Below the pieces are notes generated by a model. That model did no database searches. It saw only the letters and a list, made by a program, of their open reading frames with translations, and was not told where the DNA came from. The position numbers and the translations under genes were made by a program. Positions 16,860 through 25,764 of a DNA stretch of 64,000 bases are shown here, one piece after another (within the stretch, counting starts at the first letter, position 1; the number at the start of each line of letters is the position of its first letter). Source of the stretch: Hyphomicrobium sp. (GTDB lineage Bacteria; Pseudomonadota; Alphaproteobacteria; Rhizobiales; Hyphomicrobiaceae); NCBI GenBank assembly GCA_003987725.1, contig RXJH01000003.1, positions 124,001 to 188,000 on the forward strand. Reading direction: 5' to 3'.

Positions 16860-19310
16860 ATGTCTTCGTTCCGGAATCGCGTTGAGGTTCTGATCGTCGG
16901 AGGAGGCGTCGCCGGCGTCTCGATTGCCTATCACCTGGCAAAGCTCGGCATCACCGACGTCATGCTCTGCGAACGCAAGCAGCTGACGTGTGGCACGACC
17001 TGGCACGCAGCCGGCCTCGTTACGCAGCTCCGCGCCACCCGCAATATGACGGAGCTGGCGAAGTACACGGGCGAGCTTTTCGCCAGTCTCGAATCCGAAA
17101 CGGGCCAAGCTACCGGCTTTCGCCAAAACGGCGCGCTTCGAGTTGCGAAGCACGAAGGCCGCTTCGAGGAGCTGAAGCGCGGCGCCTCGATGGCGCGCAA
17201 TTTCGGACTGCCGGTTGAAGTGCTGAGACCGGAAGAACTCAAGGAGCGGTGGTCGCCGCTGAATATCGATGGAATCGTCGGCGGCCTCTGGGCGCCGAAA
17301 GACGGTCAGGTCAATCCGGTTGACGTGACCATCGCGATGGCAAAAGGCGCGCGCAACGCCGGCGCTACCATCCTCGAGAATATCCGCGTCGAACGCATCC
17401 TCGTCGAAAACGGCCGCGCCGTTGGAGCGATCACCGATCATGGCGAAGTGCGCGCCGACAAGGTCGTGATTTCCGGCGGAATGTGGTCGCGTGATCTTGC
17501 GGCCTTGAGTGGCGTATCGCTGCCGCTCCATGCCGCCGAGCATTTCTACATCGTCACCGAACAGCTGCCGAACCTGCCGCGCGACCTGCCCGTGCTCTTC
17601 GTCACGGACGAGGAAGCCTACTACAAGGAGGACGCTGGAAAGATCCTCCTCGGCTGCTTCGAGAAGAACGCCAAGCCCTGGGGCCACAACGGCATCTCTC
17701 CCGACTTCTGCTTCGACTCGCTGCCCGAGGACTTCGAGCATTTCGAGCCAATATTGGAAAGGGCTATGAACCGCGTGCCGATGCTCGCGGAAGCCGGCAT
17801 CCAGCTCTTCTTCTGCGGACCTGAAAGCTTCACGCCCGATGACCGCTATTTGCTCGGCGAAACGCCTGAAGTCGAAAACTTATTCTGTGCCTGCGGTTTC
17901 AACTCCATCGGCATTCTATCATCTGGCGGCGTCGGCAAGGCGCTCTCGCAATGGATTCGCGACGGTCGGCCGCCTGTCGAACTGACCGATGTCGACGTGC
18001 GCCGCATGATGCCGTTTCAGTCGAACAGCAAGTACCTCTACGATCGAACCACCGAAACTCTCGGCCTGCTGTTCGACATGCATTGGCCTTACCGGCAGTT
18101 CGAAACCGCGCGCAACGTCCGTCGGAGCCCGTTCCACGATAGGCTGATCGCCCAGGGCGCGTTCATGACGGAAGCCGCAGGCTACGAGCGGCCCGGCTTC
18201 TTTGGTGCGCCGGGAACGAAGCCCGAAATCGAATACAGCTACGGCCGCCAGAACTGGTTCAACTTGGCAGCCGAAGAGTGCCGCGCCACGCGCGATGCCG
18301 TCGCCTTGTTCGACCACAGCTGCTTCACAAAGTTCGCCGTCGATGGACGCGACGCGTGTGCAGCGCTCAATCGCATCTGCGCCAACGACATCGACGTTCC
18401 GATCGGCCGCCTCGTCTATACGCAGTGGCTGAACGAGCACGGCGGCATCGAGGCCGACGTAACGGTGACGCGCCTGTCGGAAACGTCCTTCATGGTGGTC
18501 TCGATAGCGGTTTCACAGGTTCGCGATTTCGCCTGGCTGACCCGTCACCTTCCGAAGGATACACACGTTTTCGCCCGCGATATCTCGTCGGGTCTGCCGA
18601 TGCTGGCGCTGATGGGCCCGAAATCGCGCGAGCTTTTAAGCTCCATCTCGAACGCCGATCTGTCGAATGCAGCATTCCCGTTCGGCACCAGCCGCGAAAT
18701 CGAGATCGGATACGCAAAGGCCCGCGTCAACCGCGTGACCTTTGTCGGCGAACTCGGATACGAAATTCTGATGCCGGCTGAATTTGCTCAACACATCTTC
18801 GATGTCCTCGTCGAAGCGGGCAAGGCGTTCGGTCTGAAACAAGCCGGCTACTTCGCGATGAATTCGCTGCGCATGGAAAAGGGATACCGGCACTGGGGCC
18901 ACGATATCGGCGAGGATGACACGCCCCTTGAAGGCGGGCTCGGATTCGCAGTCGCGTGGGACAAGAAGGGCGGCTTCATCGGCCGCGAGGCGCTTTTGAA
19001 GCAGCGCGAAAGTGGTCCCCTCAAAAGACGGCTGGTGCAAATCCAGCTCGAAGGCGCCGATGCTCCGTTGCTGTATCATGAGGAGCCGATCTGGCGCGAT
19101 GGCAAGGTGATCGGGTCGGTCACGTCGGGCGGCTACGGCCACCGCATCGGTGCTTCACTCGGAATGGGCTACGTCCGCTGCGAAGAGGGCGTCGACGCCG
19201 CCTGGCTGGCCGCCGCGCCGCTCGAAGTCGAAGTTGCGTGGAAGCGCTATCCCGCACGCGCGCAGCTCGCCCCGTGGTATGACCCGAAGGGCGAGCGCAT
19301 CAAAAGCTGA
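16860..19310 (+). CDS. Dimethylglycine/sarcosine dehydrogenase-like flavoprotein (DAO + GCV_T)
   Basis: This 816-residue two-part enzyme has an N-terminal FAD-dependent amine oxidase domain ([21 protein letters not shown]) with the TTWHAAGLV motif, whose His (about residue 49) is the covalent FAD attachment site in dimethylglycine and sarcosine dehydrogenases. The C-terminal half is an aminomethyltransferase (GCV_T) fold with [15 protein letters not shown] and a GCV_T C-terminal barrel. Family members demethylate N-methyl amino acids and pass the one-carbon unit to tetrahydrofolate. Following a betaine/polyamine-type importer, it likely oxidises the imported N-methylated compound. Close relatives can also act on other secondary or tertiary amines. 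Confidence 0.92.
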   Translation: MSSFRNRVEVLIVGGGVAGVSIAYHLAKLGITDVMLCERKQLTCGTTWHAAGLVTQLRATRNMTELAKYTGELFASLESETGQATGFRQNGALRVAKHEGRFEELKRGASMARNFGLPVEVLRPEELKERWSPLNIDGIVGGLWAPKDGQVNPVDVTIAMAKGARNAGATILENIRVERILVENGRAVGAITDHGEVRADKVVISGGMWSRDLAALSGVSLPLHAAEHFYIVTEQLPNLPRDLPVLFVTDEEAYYKEDAGKILLGCFEKNAKPWGHNGISPDFCFDSLPEDFEHFEPILERAMNRVPMLAEAGIQLFFCGPESFTPDDRYLLGETPEVENLFCACGFNSIGILSSGGVGKALSQWIRDGRPPVELTDVDVRRMMPFQSNSKYLYDRTTETLGLLFDMHWPYRQFETARNVRRSPFHDRLIAQGAFMTEAAGYERPGFFGAPGTKPEIEYSYGRQNWFNLAAEECRATRDAVALFDHSCFTKFAVDGRDACAALNRICANDIDVPIGRLVYTQWLNEHGGIEADVTVTRLSETSFMVVSIAVSQVRDFAWLTRHLPKDTHVFARDISSGLPMLALMGPKSRELLSSISNADLSNAAFPFGTSREIEIGYAKARVNRVTFVGELGYEILMPAEFAQHIFDVLVEAGKAFGLKQAGYFAMNSLRMEKGYRHWGHDIGEDDTPLEGGLGFAVAWDKKGGFIGREALLKQRESGPLKRRLVQIQLEGADAPLLYHEEPIWRDGKVIGSVTSGGYGHRIGASLGMGYVRCEEGVDAAWLAAAPLEVEVAWKRYPARAQLAPWYDPKGERIKS

Positions 19311-19316
19311 GCGCGT

Positions 19317-19880
19317 TTAGAATTCAGAACCCAAGCGCCGCGCGGCCACGAGAATGTTCTCCGGCCCCGGCGGACCTTCGATCGCGTCGAACAGAATCTC
19401 AAGCCGCGTCTCCGCGATGCCGCAATAGCCGAGAATTCCGACTTCGAGCTGGGTGCGCATGGCGTCGTCATAGCCGCGCTTTGCGTAGGCCTCTGCTGAA
19501 CTTCCCGCGATTGCCAGCATCCACGCGCGGCTGTGAGGATATTTCCGGTCGCCGTAAGCCCAGCCGTTGTTCCAGACGCGATCGATCCAGCCTTTGAGTA
19601 GCGCCGGCATCGACCACCACCACACGGGAAAGATCATCACGGTGGCGTCGTTCCGCTCGATGCGCGCCATCTCGGCCCGCACCGCTGCGGAATAAATCTT
19701 CTTTGAATCGGACCAATCCGGTTCGTCAGGTTCTCTCAGAACCGGATCGAACCCTTCCGCCGTGAGATCCGCGATTTCGATCTCGTGGCCGTTGGCCTTC
19801 GCCGCTTCGGCAAAAGCCTTGGCGGCGGCGAGGGTAAGAGAATCCGCGCGCGGATGGGCCGTAACGAGAAGAATTTTCAT
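19317..19880 (-). CDS. NAD(P)H:quinone oxidoreductase-like flavoprotein (flavodoxin fold, KefF/MdaB group)
   Basis: This 187-residue protein has the start MKILLVTAHPRADSL, typical of flavodoxin-like NAD(P)H dehydrogenases, with FMN/FAD-binding FPVWWWSMPALLKGWIDRVW and a GWAYGD segment. Such proteins do two-electron reduction of quinones, or act as KefF-like ancillary subunits. The ATG at 19880 overlaps the stop of the upstream aldehyde dehydrogenase gene (ATGA). It converges on the dehydrogenase-like gene, with 6 nt between the stops. The physiological electron acceptor is unknown. Confidence 0.85.
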   Translation of the reverse strand: MKILLVTAHPRADSLTLAAAKAFAEAAKANGHEIEIADLTAEGFDPVLREPDEPDWSDSKKIYSAAVRAEMARIERNDATVMIFPVWWWSMPALLKGWIDRVWNNGWAYGDRKYPHSRAWMLAIAGSSAEAYAKRGYDDAMRTQLEVGILGYCGIAETRLEILFDAIEGPPGPENILVAARRLGSEF

Positions 19881-21388
19881 GCGGTGGGTTCGAAGCTTTC
19901 CGCCTGGGAGTAGGGGAACCACCAGAAATCCTGGTTTGAGGCTTTCGGGTCGATCATGACGAACTTGGTGTTCTGGAACTGCGCGAGGCCTTCCGGCCCG
20001 AGCTGGCGCCCGCTGCCCGAAAGCTTTCGTCCGCCGAAGGGCAGGGCGTCGTTATCGAGCAGAGGCGCATTCACCCACAGGATGCCGCTTTCGATTTCGC
20101 GCACCGCGCGGAACGCTTCGTCCATGTCGAGCGAATAGAGGTTGGCGCCAAGCCCGAACCGCGAACGATTGGCAAGGGTAATGGCCTCATCGAAACTCTT
20201 GACCTTGCAGATGGGCGCGACGGGACCGAATGGCTCCTCGTTCAGGATCTCCATATCCGGCGTCACGCCGGTCAGAACGGTCGGCTCGACGAACCAGCCT
20301 CGATTGAGTTCCGCAGGACGTCCGCCGCCGGTCGCGGTTTTGGCGCCCTGTTGACGCGCGCGCGCCATCAATCCTTCGAACCGATCGCGCTGCCGGCTGG
20401 TGGCGAGCGGGCCGAGATCGACGGGCCCAAGCCCGTTGCCGATGCGAAGCTTGCGCGCTTCTTCGACGAGGCCTTCGACAAAGGCATCGTGAATGGATTC
20501 ATGCACGTAGAAACGTTCGGCCGATGTGCACACCTGTCCGCAGTTGAGGTAGGCCGCAAATGCTGCGCCTCTCACTGCCATGTCGAGCGGCGCCGAAGGC
20601 ATGACGATAAACGGATCATTGCCCGAAGCTTCGATGAGGCTCGGCTTGAAGCTTTCCGCGCACGTGCGCGCCACCGCCTGACCCACAGCAACGGAGCCAG
20701 TGTAGGCGACGCCATGCGTCTTCGAGCTGGCAATTAGCCGCTGACCGACGCGTGCGCCGCCGGTAATGACCTGCATCAATCCAGGCGGCAGGCCCGCAAA
20801 AACCTCCATGAACTTCAACGTCGTCAGGCTCGTCTGCTCATGCGGCTTGATGATGACAGAGTTTCCGCCTGCCAGCGCTGCCGCGGCTTCCCAGCACAAC
20901 AGAACGAGTGGATAGTTGAACGGCAGGATGATCACGATCGTGCCGAGCGGCTCCTTGACGCTGAAGTGAAATTGCCCAGGCACGGTCGCGCCCGCGAGAC
21001 GTCCGGTCTCGTGCCGCGCGAGTTCGGCATAGTAATCGATCGCCGTCGCGCACCAGGAAACCTCGTCGACGGATTCCTTGAACGGCTTGCCCTCTTCGCG
21101 CGTCAGGCATTCCGCGAACGGCCGCCGGTCCCGGCGAAGCGTCGCTGCGATATCATGGAGGACGACAGCCCGGCTGCGTGCATCCATCGCCATCCAAACG
21201 CGGCGCGCGTCATTGGCCGTATCCATGGCGGCGTCGACTTCATCGTCGGGACAATCCGCGATCGATCCGATCTTGGCTTCGGTAGCCGGATCGATGACGT
21301 CGAAGTGCTCTCGGGCCTTGCTGGCGACGAATTTGCCCCCAGCGTAGATTTTGCCCGATAGGAATGCGAAGTCGTCCAAAGCCGCCAT
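19877..21388 (-). CDS. Aldehyde dehydrogenase family protein (variant Glu motif)
   Basis: This protein of about 503 residues is an ALDH-superfamily enzyme with LPFNYPLVLLCWEAA, IIKPHEQTSL and AYTGS. Its nucleophile Cys is in NCGQVCTSAERF and its general base Glu in LIEASGND, 34 residues apart. The usual ELGGK/N context of the Glu is replaced by EASGN, a pattern seen in semialdehyde and phosphonoacetaldehyde-type ALDHs. The ATG at 21388 has GGGGAG 7 nt upstream; an ATG at 21403 is also in frame. Divergent from an XRE-cupin regulator and cotranscribed with the quinone-reductase-like gene, it probably oxidises an aldehyde from amine oxidation. Confidence 0.9.
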   Translation of the reverse strand: MAALDDFAFLSGKIYAGGKFVASKAREHFDVIDPATEAKIGSIADCPDDEVDAAMDTANDARRVWMAMDARSRAVVLHDIAATLRRDRRPFAECLTREEGKPFKESVDEVSWCATAIDYYAELARHETGRLAGATVPGQFHFSVKEPLGTIVIILPFNYPLVLLCWEAAAALAGGNSVIIKPHEQTSLTTLKFMEVFAGLPPGLMQVITGGARVGQRLIASSKTHGVAYTGSVAVGQAVARTCAESFKPSLIEASGNDPFIVMPSAPLDMAVRGAAFAAYLNCGQVCTSAERFYVHESIHDAFVEGLVEEARKLRIGNGLGPVDLGPLATSRQRDRFEGLMARARQQGAKTATGGGRPAELNRGWFVEPTVLTGVTPDMEILNEEPFGPVAPICKVKSFDEAITLANRSRFGLGANLYSLDMDEAFRAVREIESGILWVNAPLLDNDALPFGGRKLSGSGRQLGPEGLAQFQNTKFVMIDPKASNQDFWWFPYSQAESFEPTA

Positions 21389-21429
21389 CGGCGTTCTCCC
21401 CATTGGATACCGTTGGAAGTGTAGCGTAT

Positions 21430-21468
21430 AAATTTATCGAACACATTGCTATAAAAATTTGATCGAAC
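21430..21468. promoter_or_regulatory. Direct repeat AAATTT(G)ATCGAAC between ALDH and XRE-cupin genes
   Basis: AAATTTATCGAAC (21430-21442) recurs as AAATTTGATCGAAC (21455-21468), start to start 25 bp apart, inside the AT-rich divergent promoter. This is a likely operator for the adjacent PuuR-like regulator, which would then control the aldehyde dehydrogenase. Inferred from position and repetition only. Confidence 0.45.
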
Positions 21469-21496
21469 CGAAACGCTGCAGTGCAAACAGGATACG

Positions 21497-22111
21497 ATGG
21501 CACAAACGAAGAAGATCAGAACCGCGATCGGAACCAAAAGCCGGGCCCGCGCAGAGGAGGCGAGCGAGCTTGCCGTCGGCTCGCGTCTCAAATCTGTGCG
21601 TGAGGCGGCAGGTCTTTCGCAGCGCGAACTCGCCAAACGTGCGGGCGTCACCAACGCAACCGTTTCGATGATCGAACAGGAAACGCACGCGCCGTCGCTC
21701 GCGTCCCTGCATCGCCTTCTGGCCGCGATCCCGATTTCGCTCGCCGACTTTTTCGCTTTGCCCGTGTCGCAGAAGAACGCGCTTTTTTACGATGCGGCAG
21801 ATCTCGCGGTCGTCTCGCGCGGCGCCGCCGATCTTCGCGTGCTCGGCAGTGAGCGCCGCGAGAAGAAACTGCAAATGTTCATCGAGCGCTATAAGCCGGG
21901 CGCAGGCACCGGCGAAGATCCGATCGTGTTCGACGGCGAAACCGCGGTCGTCGTCGTCCAAGGAACGATCGAAGTGGAGGCGGATGGTGAGATCCGCCGG
22001 CTGACCAAAGGCGGAGGCTATCAGCTCTTTGGGCGCGTACCGTATCGCCTGCGCAATATCGGCAAGATAGATGCGATTATCGCCTGCGCCTGCACGCCGC
22101 CAATTATTTGA
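21497..22111 (+). CDS. XRE-family regulator with C-terminal cupin (PuuR-like)
   Basis: This 204-residue regulator has an XRE helix-turn-helix at about residues 30-85 (LSQRELAKRAGVTNATVSMIE). A C-terminal small-molecule-sensing cupin (about 130-204) includes VVVVQGTIEVEADG and ends in ACTPPII. This architecture is that of PuuR-type repressors of polyamine and amino-acid catabolism. It is divergent from the aldehyde dehydrogenase gene with operator-like repeats between them, and convergent (3 nt between stops) with a second XRE-cupin gene. It probably represses the ALDH/oxidoreductase pair. Confidence 0.88.
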   Translation: MAQTKKIRTAIGTKSRARAEEASELAVGSRLKSVREAAGLSQRELAKRAGVTNATVSMIEQETHAPSLASLHRLLAAIPISLADFFALPVSQKNALFYDAADLAVVSRGAADLRVLGSERREKKLQMFIERYKPGAGTGEDPIVFDGETAVVVVQGTIEVEADGEIRRLTKGGGYQLFGRVPYRLRNIGKIDAIIACACTPPII

Positions 22112-22114
22112 GCC

Positions 22115-22723
22115 TCAATACGAGGGTGGCGTAATCGCCCAAACAACAACGGTCTCGACGTTGCCGGGATTGCGATAGCGGTGCGGCGTCGTCGACGGAA
22201 AGCTGAAGCTATCGCCTTCCCGTAGCGTGAATGATTGTTCGCCGATCCAGAGTTCGAGCGATCCGGTGAGAACCAGGCCGGCCTCTTCGCCATGATGCGT
22301 GTAAGAGGATCCGGTCTCGGTCGATCCCGGCGGAAATCGCGACATCAGCAACTCGAGCTGTCCGCGGAGATTTGGAGAAAGCAGCTCGTCGGTTATCCCC
22401 GACGAAAAACGCAACGTCCGTCTGTTGCTGGCGCGAACGATAAAGTCGCGCTCGTCCGGATCTCCGCCTTCGGCGTTATGCAGAAACCACCCGATGGTGA
22501 CGCCGAGAGCCTTGGCGATATCGTGCAGCGTCTTGATGCCCGGAGATGCGATACCGCGCTCGATTTCGCTTAAGTGCCCGATTGATAGCGACGTCGCGAG
22601 AGAGAGTTCCTTGATCGTCAGCCGCTTGGCCTTCCGCAAATCACGGATCTCGGCCCCGACGCGCGAAGGCGTCAGATCTTCATCCTCTGAGACGGTCGCT
22701 GCCCTTTCTTTTGCCGCCGACAT
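22115..22723 (-). CDS. XRE-family regulator with C-terminal cupin
   Basis: This 202-residue protein has an XRE helix-turn-helix at about 22-76 (LTIKELSLATSLSIGHLSEIERG). The cupin at about 130-202 contains THHGEEAGLVLTGSLELW and PSTTPHRYRNPG, where the His residues could hold a metal. It is a paralogue of the convergent neighbour in layout but not a close copy. It is divergent from an AraC regulator gene, sharing an AT-rich region with an 8-bp inverted repeat that may be its operator. Ligand unknown. Confidence 0.88.
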   Translation of the reverse strand: MSAAKERAATVSEDEDLTPSRVGAEIRDLRKAKRLTIKELSLATSLSIGHLSEIERGIASPGIKTLHDIAKALGVTIGWFLHNAEGGDPDERDFIVRASNRRTLRFSSGITDELLSPNLRGQLELLMSRFPPGSTETGSSYTHHGEEAGLVLTGSLELWIGEQSFTLREGDSFSFPSTTPHRYRNPGNVETVVVWAITPPSY

Positions 22724-22759
22724 TTTCCGTCCCCCTAGCTCTTTGATTAGTCACGCCTA

Positions 22760-22801
22760 AAATTTCGACTTGTCAGGCGAAATTTGCAAGGCATAATTTC
22801 G
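22760..22801. promoter_or_regulatory. Inverted repeat AAATTTCG-N10-CGAAATTT plus third half-site
   Basis: AAATTTCG (22760-22767) and CGAAATTT (22778-22785) form a perfect 8-bp inverted repeat, and a further AATTTCG lies at 22795-22801, next to the AraC start codon. It is located in the 80-nt divergent promoter of the XRE-cupin and AraC genes. A cross-regulating operator is likely. Confidence 0.5.
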
Positions 22802-22803
22802 CC

Positions 22804-23736
22804 ATGCTGAATTTATCAGACAGCCTCGCACTCCCGCGTGATGTGCACCCCGACATTTTGTCGGCGAGGGCTTGGATCGGCAAACTTGGCGGAAACCCCG
22901 TGAAGCCCCAAAGCTTCGCGGCATCGGAGGTTCTCGCCGTCGGCCATTTTCGTTTTGACGGACTGGCGGAAGAAGTCGAGGCGCCCCAGCTTCCTTTTCA
23001 CTACATCTCGGTCACGCTCGGCGGGCCATTGATCGTCGAAGCGCGCCTCGGCGGAGAGAAGGTCAAGGCGCGCGTTCTGCCTGGCCAATCCCTGATCATG
23101 GCGGCGGAACGCAGCAACATCTGGCGCTGGGACCGTCCGACGGAAGAAGCGCACGTTTTTCTTCACTCTGATTTTCTCGAACGCGTCGCGTCCGATGCCG
23201 GCAAGGGGCGGGCGGAAATTTGCGATCGGCTCGCATTCACCGACACGCGGCTTCGTCACACGATCCTGGCGCTGACCGAAGAAATGCAGCGTTATGGGCG
23301 CATCTCAACGCTTTTCTTCGATATGGCAGCGGATGTTCTCGCGCGCCGCATCCTGTTTCGTCATTGCGAGAAGGACGGAAAATCCGCTGCGAAGGGTAGT
23401 GCGGGAGCGCTGACGGCGCGTCAGCTGCGGCGCGTCCTGGAGGTTGTCGAGGATCGGCTCTCTCAGGATATTTCGCTCGACGATCTTGCGAGCGCAGCCG
23501 GCCTCAGTCGGTTTCACTTTGTGCGCGCCTTCAAGACAGCCGTTGGAATGCCGCCACATCGTTGGCTCGTCGGCCTGCGGATCGAACATGCCAAGGAACT
23601 GCTCTTGAGCCGCACCGCGACAATTATAGAGGTCGCCGCGCTTGTCGGATTCGAAAGCCAGAGCCATTTCGGTCAGGTTTTCCTCAGCCAGGTCGGCATG
23701 CCCCCGCGCGAATGGCGCCGCCGCGCGCTTTCCTGA
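22804..23736 (+). CDS. AraC-family transcriptional regulator
   Basis: This 310-residue regulator has an N-terminal sensing part (about 1-190) of the AraC-binding-like type. The C-terminal double helix-turn-helix (about 205-308) has ISLDDLASAAGLSRFHFVRAF followed by the conserved ATIIEVAALVGFESQSHFGQVF. It lies immediately upstream of the flavin-dependent monooxygenase-like, flavin reductase and cupin genes on the same strand (94 nt gap), so it is the obvious candidate activator of that set. Confidence 0.9.
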   Translation: MLNLSDSLALPRDVHPDILSARAWIGKLGGNPVKPQSFAASEVLAVGHFRFDGLAEEVEAPQLPFHYISVTLGGPLIVEARLGGEKVKARVLPGQSLIMAAERSNIWRWDRPTEEAHVFLHSDFLERVASDAGKGRAEICDRLAFTDTRLRHTILALTEEMQRYGRISTLFFDMAADVLARRILFRHCEKDGKSAAKGSAGALTARQLRRVLEVVEDRLSQDISLDDLASAAGLSRFHFVRAFKTAVGMPPHRWLVGLRIEHAKELLLSRTATIIEVAALVGFESQSHFGQVFLSQVGMPPREWRRRALS

Positions 23737-23830
23737 GCAAATAGCGCAATTTTCCGAGAGACGGTTCCCCTCCCTCCCGCCCATCATTCCGCGAATAGGA
23801 GCGGGGGTTGGCCGCTGCCGGGAGATGATA

Positions 23831-25234
23831 ATGACGACAATGTGGGGCGATAGCGCCTATTACGGGCTTGACGCAGAGTTCGATCCAGACTGGTTCCTGA
23901 CGCGCGAACAAAAAGAGCTGCGCCGCGAGCTGATCGAGGTTTGCCACAAGGTCCTCAGGCCGAACGCGATCGAGTGCGATAAGACCAACGCCTATCCGCG
24001 CGCGAATGTCGAAGCGCTCGCCAAGCTGCGGCTCCTCGCGGCGATCGTCCCCAAGGAATTCGGCGGCCGAGGCGAAAACCACGTCGGCATCACGATGATC
24101 GCCGAGACGATTGCGCGCTATGGCTGTCCGTCCACCGCGCTGATTTACATGATGCACATGGTGGCCGTAGCGGGTCTCGTCTATCGCGCCAAAGGCAACA
24201 GAGAGATCGAAAGCTTGCTGTCGCGCATCGACAGCGAATGCCTAATCGGCACGGCTTCCTACACAGACCCCGAAACCGGCGGCCATTTCTGGTACCCGAA
24301 GATGTCCGGCGCGAAGCGCGTCGAAGAAGGCTGGCACGTCCACAAGAAAGCGGCATGGACGACATCGTCGGGCTACGCCGATTGGTACATCTCGCAAACG
24401 ACAAGCCCGGATTTCGACGGCAACTACGGCAACCTTTCCGTCTTCCTGTTCTACAAAAATGAAGTGAAAGGCTCCGCGGGCAAGTGGGACGCGATGGGCA
24501 TGCACGGAAACCAATCCGGACCCGTCGAGATCGACACGGTCGTCCCTCCGAACCGCATTGTCGGATGGCCGGGCGACGGCGCGATGTCGAACGACGAAGC
24601 CATCGATCCGCTTGCTATGCTGATGTATGCAGGCTCGTACAACGGCCTTGGACTTGCGTGTATCGACGTCGCTAAGCGGCACGTAACCCGCAAGGCCCAC
24701 GTGCAGTACGGCCGCCGCGTTGCCGACTACCCGACGATCCAGGATACCTTCGGCCGTGCGATCATGGACGGCCAAGCCTCGCGCCTCTATGCCTACTCGG
24801 TCGCCAAGGCGCTGGACGATGCGACGGATGGCGGACGCTGGGACATTTACTACGAAGATCCAAAGGCGATGCCGCGCGCCGAATACGCGCTATGGTGCTT
24901 CAAGGCGAAGTTCATCTCGACACGCTTCTGTTTCGAAGTTTCCGACAAGATGCTGCAAGCGTGCGGCGGCCGCGGCTACATGCGCGATCTCGAGCTGGAG
25001 CGTCTCGTTCGTGACTCGAAGGCCGGCTGGATCATGGCGCCGTCGAACGAAGTCACCGCGCAGCTCATCGGCAAGTGGGGCCTGTTCGGTGCCGAAGCGA
25101 TCGACTGGTGGAATCAGAAGGTCGACGAGCCCGTTTTGATGACTGAGCTCGGCAAGCTCGACGATGCCGGCAAGCAGCGCATCATCGATAAGCTGACGTC
25201 CGAAATTCAAACCAAGAAGGTCGCTGCGGAATGA
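23831..25234 (+). CDS. Acyl-CoA-dehydrogenase-fold protein, probable flavin-dependent monooxygenase
   Basis: This 467-residue protein shows all three ACAD domains: the N-terminal helical bundle, the beta domain (LIGTASYTDPETGGHFWYP), and the C-terminal helices with QACGGRGYMRDLELERLVRDSK. At the place of the usual YEGT catalytic Glu it has IMAPSNEV, so the Glu is Ala (about residue 403). Together with a flavin reductase overlapping its stop codon, this points to a two-component monooxygenase of the ACAD fold (HpaB/DszC-like use of reduced flavin and O2) rather than a CoA-ester dehydrogenase. The ATG at 23831 has GGGAG 6 nt upstream; an ATG at 23825 is too close to it. Caution: isovaleryl-type ACADs carry their base elsewhere. 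Confidence 0.85.
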   Translation: MTTMWGDSAYYGLDAEFDPDWFLTREQKELRRELIEVCHKVLRPNAIECDKTNAYPRANVEALAKLRLLAAIVPKEFGGRGENHVGITMIAETIARYGCPSTALIYMMHMVAVAGLVYRAKGNREIESLLSRIDSECLIGTASYTDPETGGHFWYPKMSGAKRVEEGWHVHKKAAWTTSSGYADWYISQTTSPDFDGNYGNLSVFLFYKNEVKGSAGKWDAMGMHGNQSGPVEIDTVVPPNRIVGWPGDGAMSNDEAIDPLAMLMYAGSYNGLGLACIDVAKRHVTRKAHVQYGRRVADYPTIQDTFGRAIMDGQASRLYAYSVAKALDDATDGGRWDIYYEDPKAMPRAEYALWCFKAKFISTRFCFEVSDKMLQACGGRGYMRDLELERLVRDSKAGWIMAPSNEVTAQLIGKWGLFGAEAIDWWNQKVDEPVLMTELGKLDDAGKQRIIDKLTSEIQTKKVAAE

Positions 25235-25752
25235 TCTCTGCCGACGATTGGACTTCGCCCGACGATCCGTTGGACTTGCGCAAAGCGCTCAGCTGCTTTG
25301 CAACGGGCATTACGATCATCACGGGCACGACGGAGGAAGGCGCACGCTTCGGCTTGACCGCATCGTCCTTCCAGCCCGTCAGTCTGACGCCGCCGCTGGT
25401 CCTTTATAGCGTCCGCAAAGGCGCAGCCAGTGTCGATCTCGTGAAGGGCAGCGGATCGTTCTGCGTGAACGTGCTCCGTCATGAGCACGTCGAACTCGCC
25501 AAGCGCTTCGCGGCTCCGATCGCAGATCGCTTCGAAGGCGTAGAGTGGCATCGCGGATCATTGGGATGCCCCGTGTTGCCGGATGCCATCGCAACGTTCG
25601 AGTGCCATCTGTGGACCACGTACGATGGCGGCGACCACGAGATCGTCGTCGGCAAGGTCGCAAAAATGCGGCGAGCCCCAGCGGGAAATCCCCTGGTCTT
25701 CTTCCGCGGCGAATTTCATCCGGTCGTCGCCGATGCCCCGCGCATATCCTGA
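25231..25752 (+). CDS. Flavin reductase family protein
   Basis: This 173-residue FMN-binding split-barrel protein has LRKALSCFATGITIITG, FGLTASSFQPVSLTPPL, CVNVLRHEH and GDHEIVVGKVAKM motifs of the HpaC-type short-chain flavin reductases. Its ATG overlaps the stop of the ACAD-fold gene (ATGA), so translation is coupled. It should deliver reduced flavin to that protein. It is only distantly similar to the other flavin reductase in this window (4950-5456), so the two are not a recent duplication. Confidence 0.9.
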   Translation: MISADDWTSPDDPLDLRKALSCFATGITIITGTTEEGARFGLTASSFQPVSLTPPLVLYSVRKGAASVDLVKGSGSFCVNVLRHEHVELAKRFAAPIADRFEGVEWHRGSLGCPVLPDAIATFECHLWTTYDGGDHEIVVGKVAKMRRAPAGNPLVFFRGEFHPVVADAPRIS

Positions 25753-25764
25753 GAGGTTTTGCTG

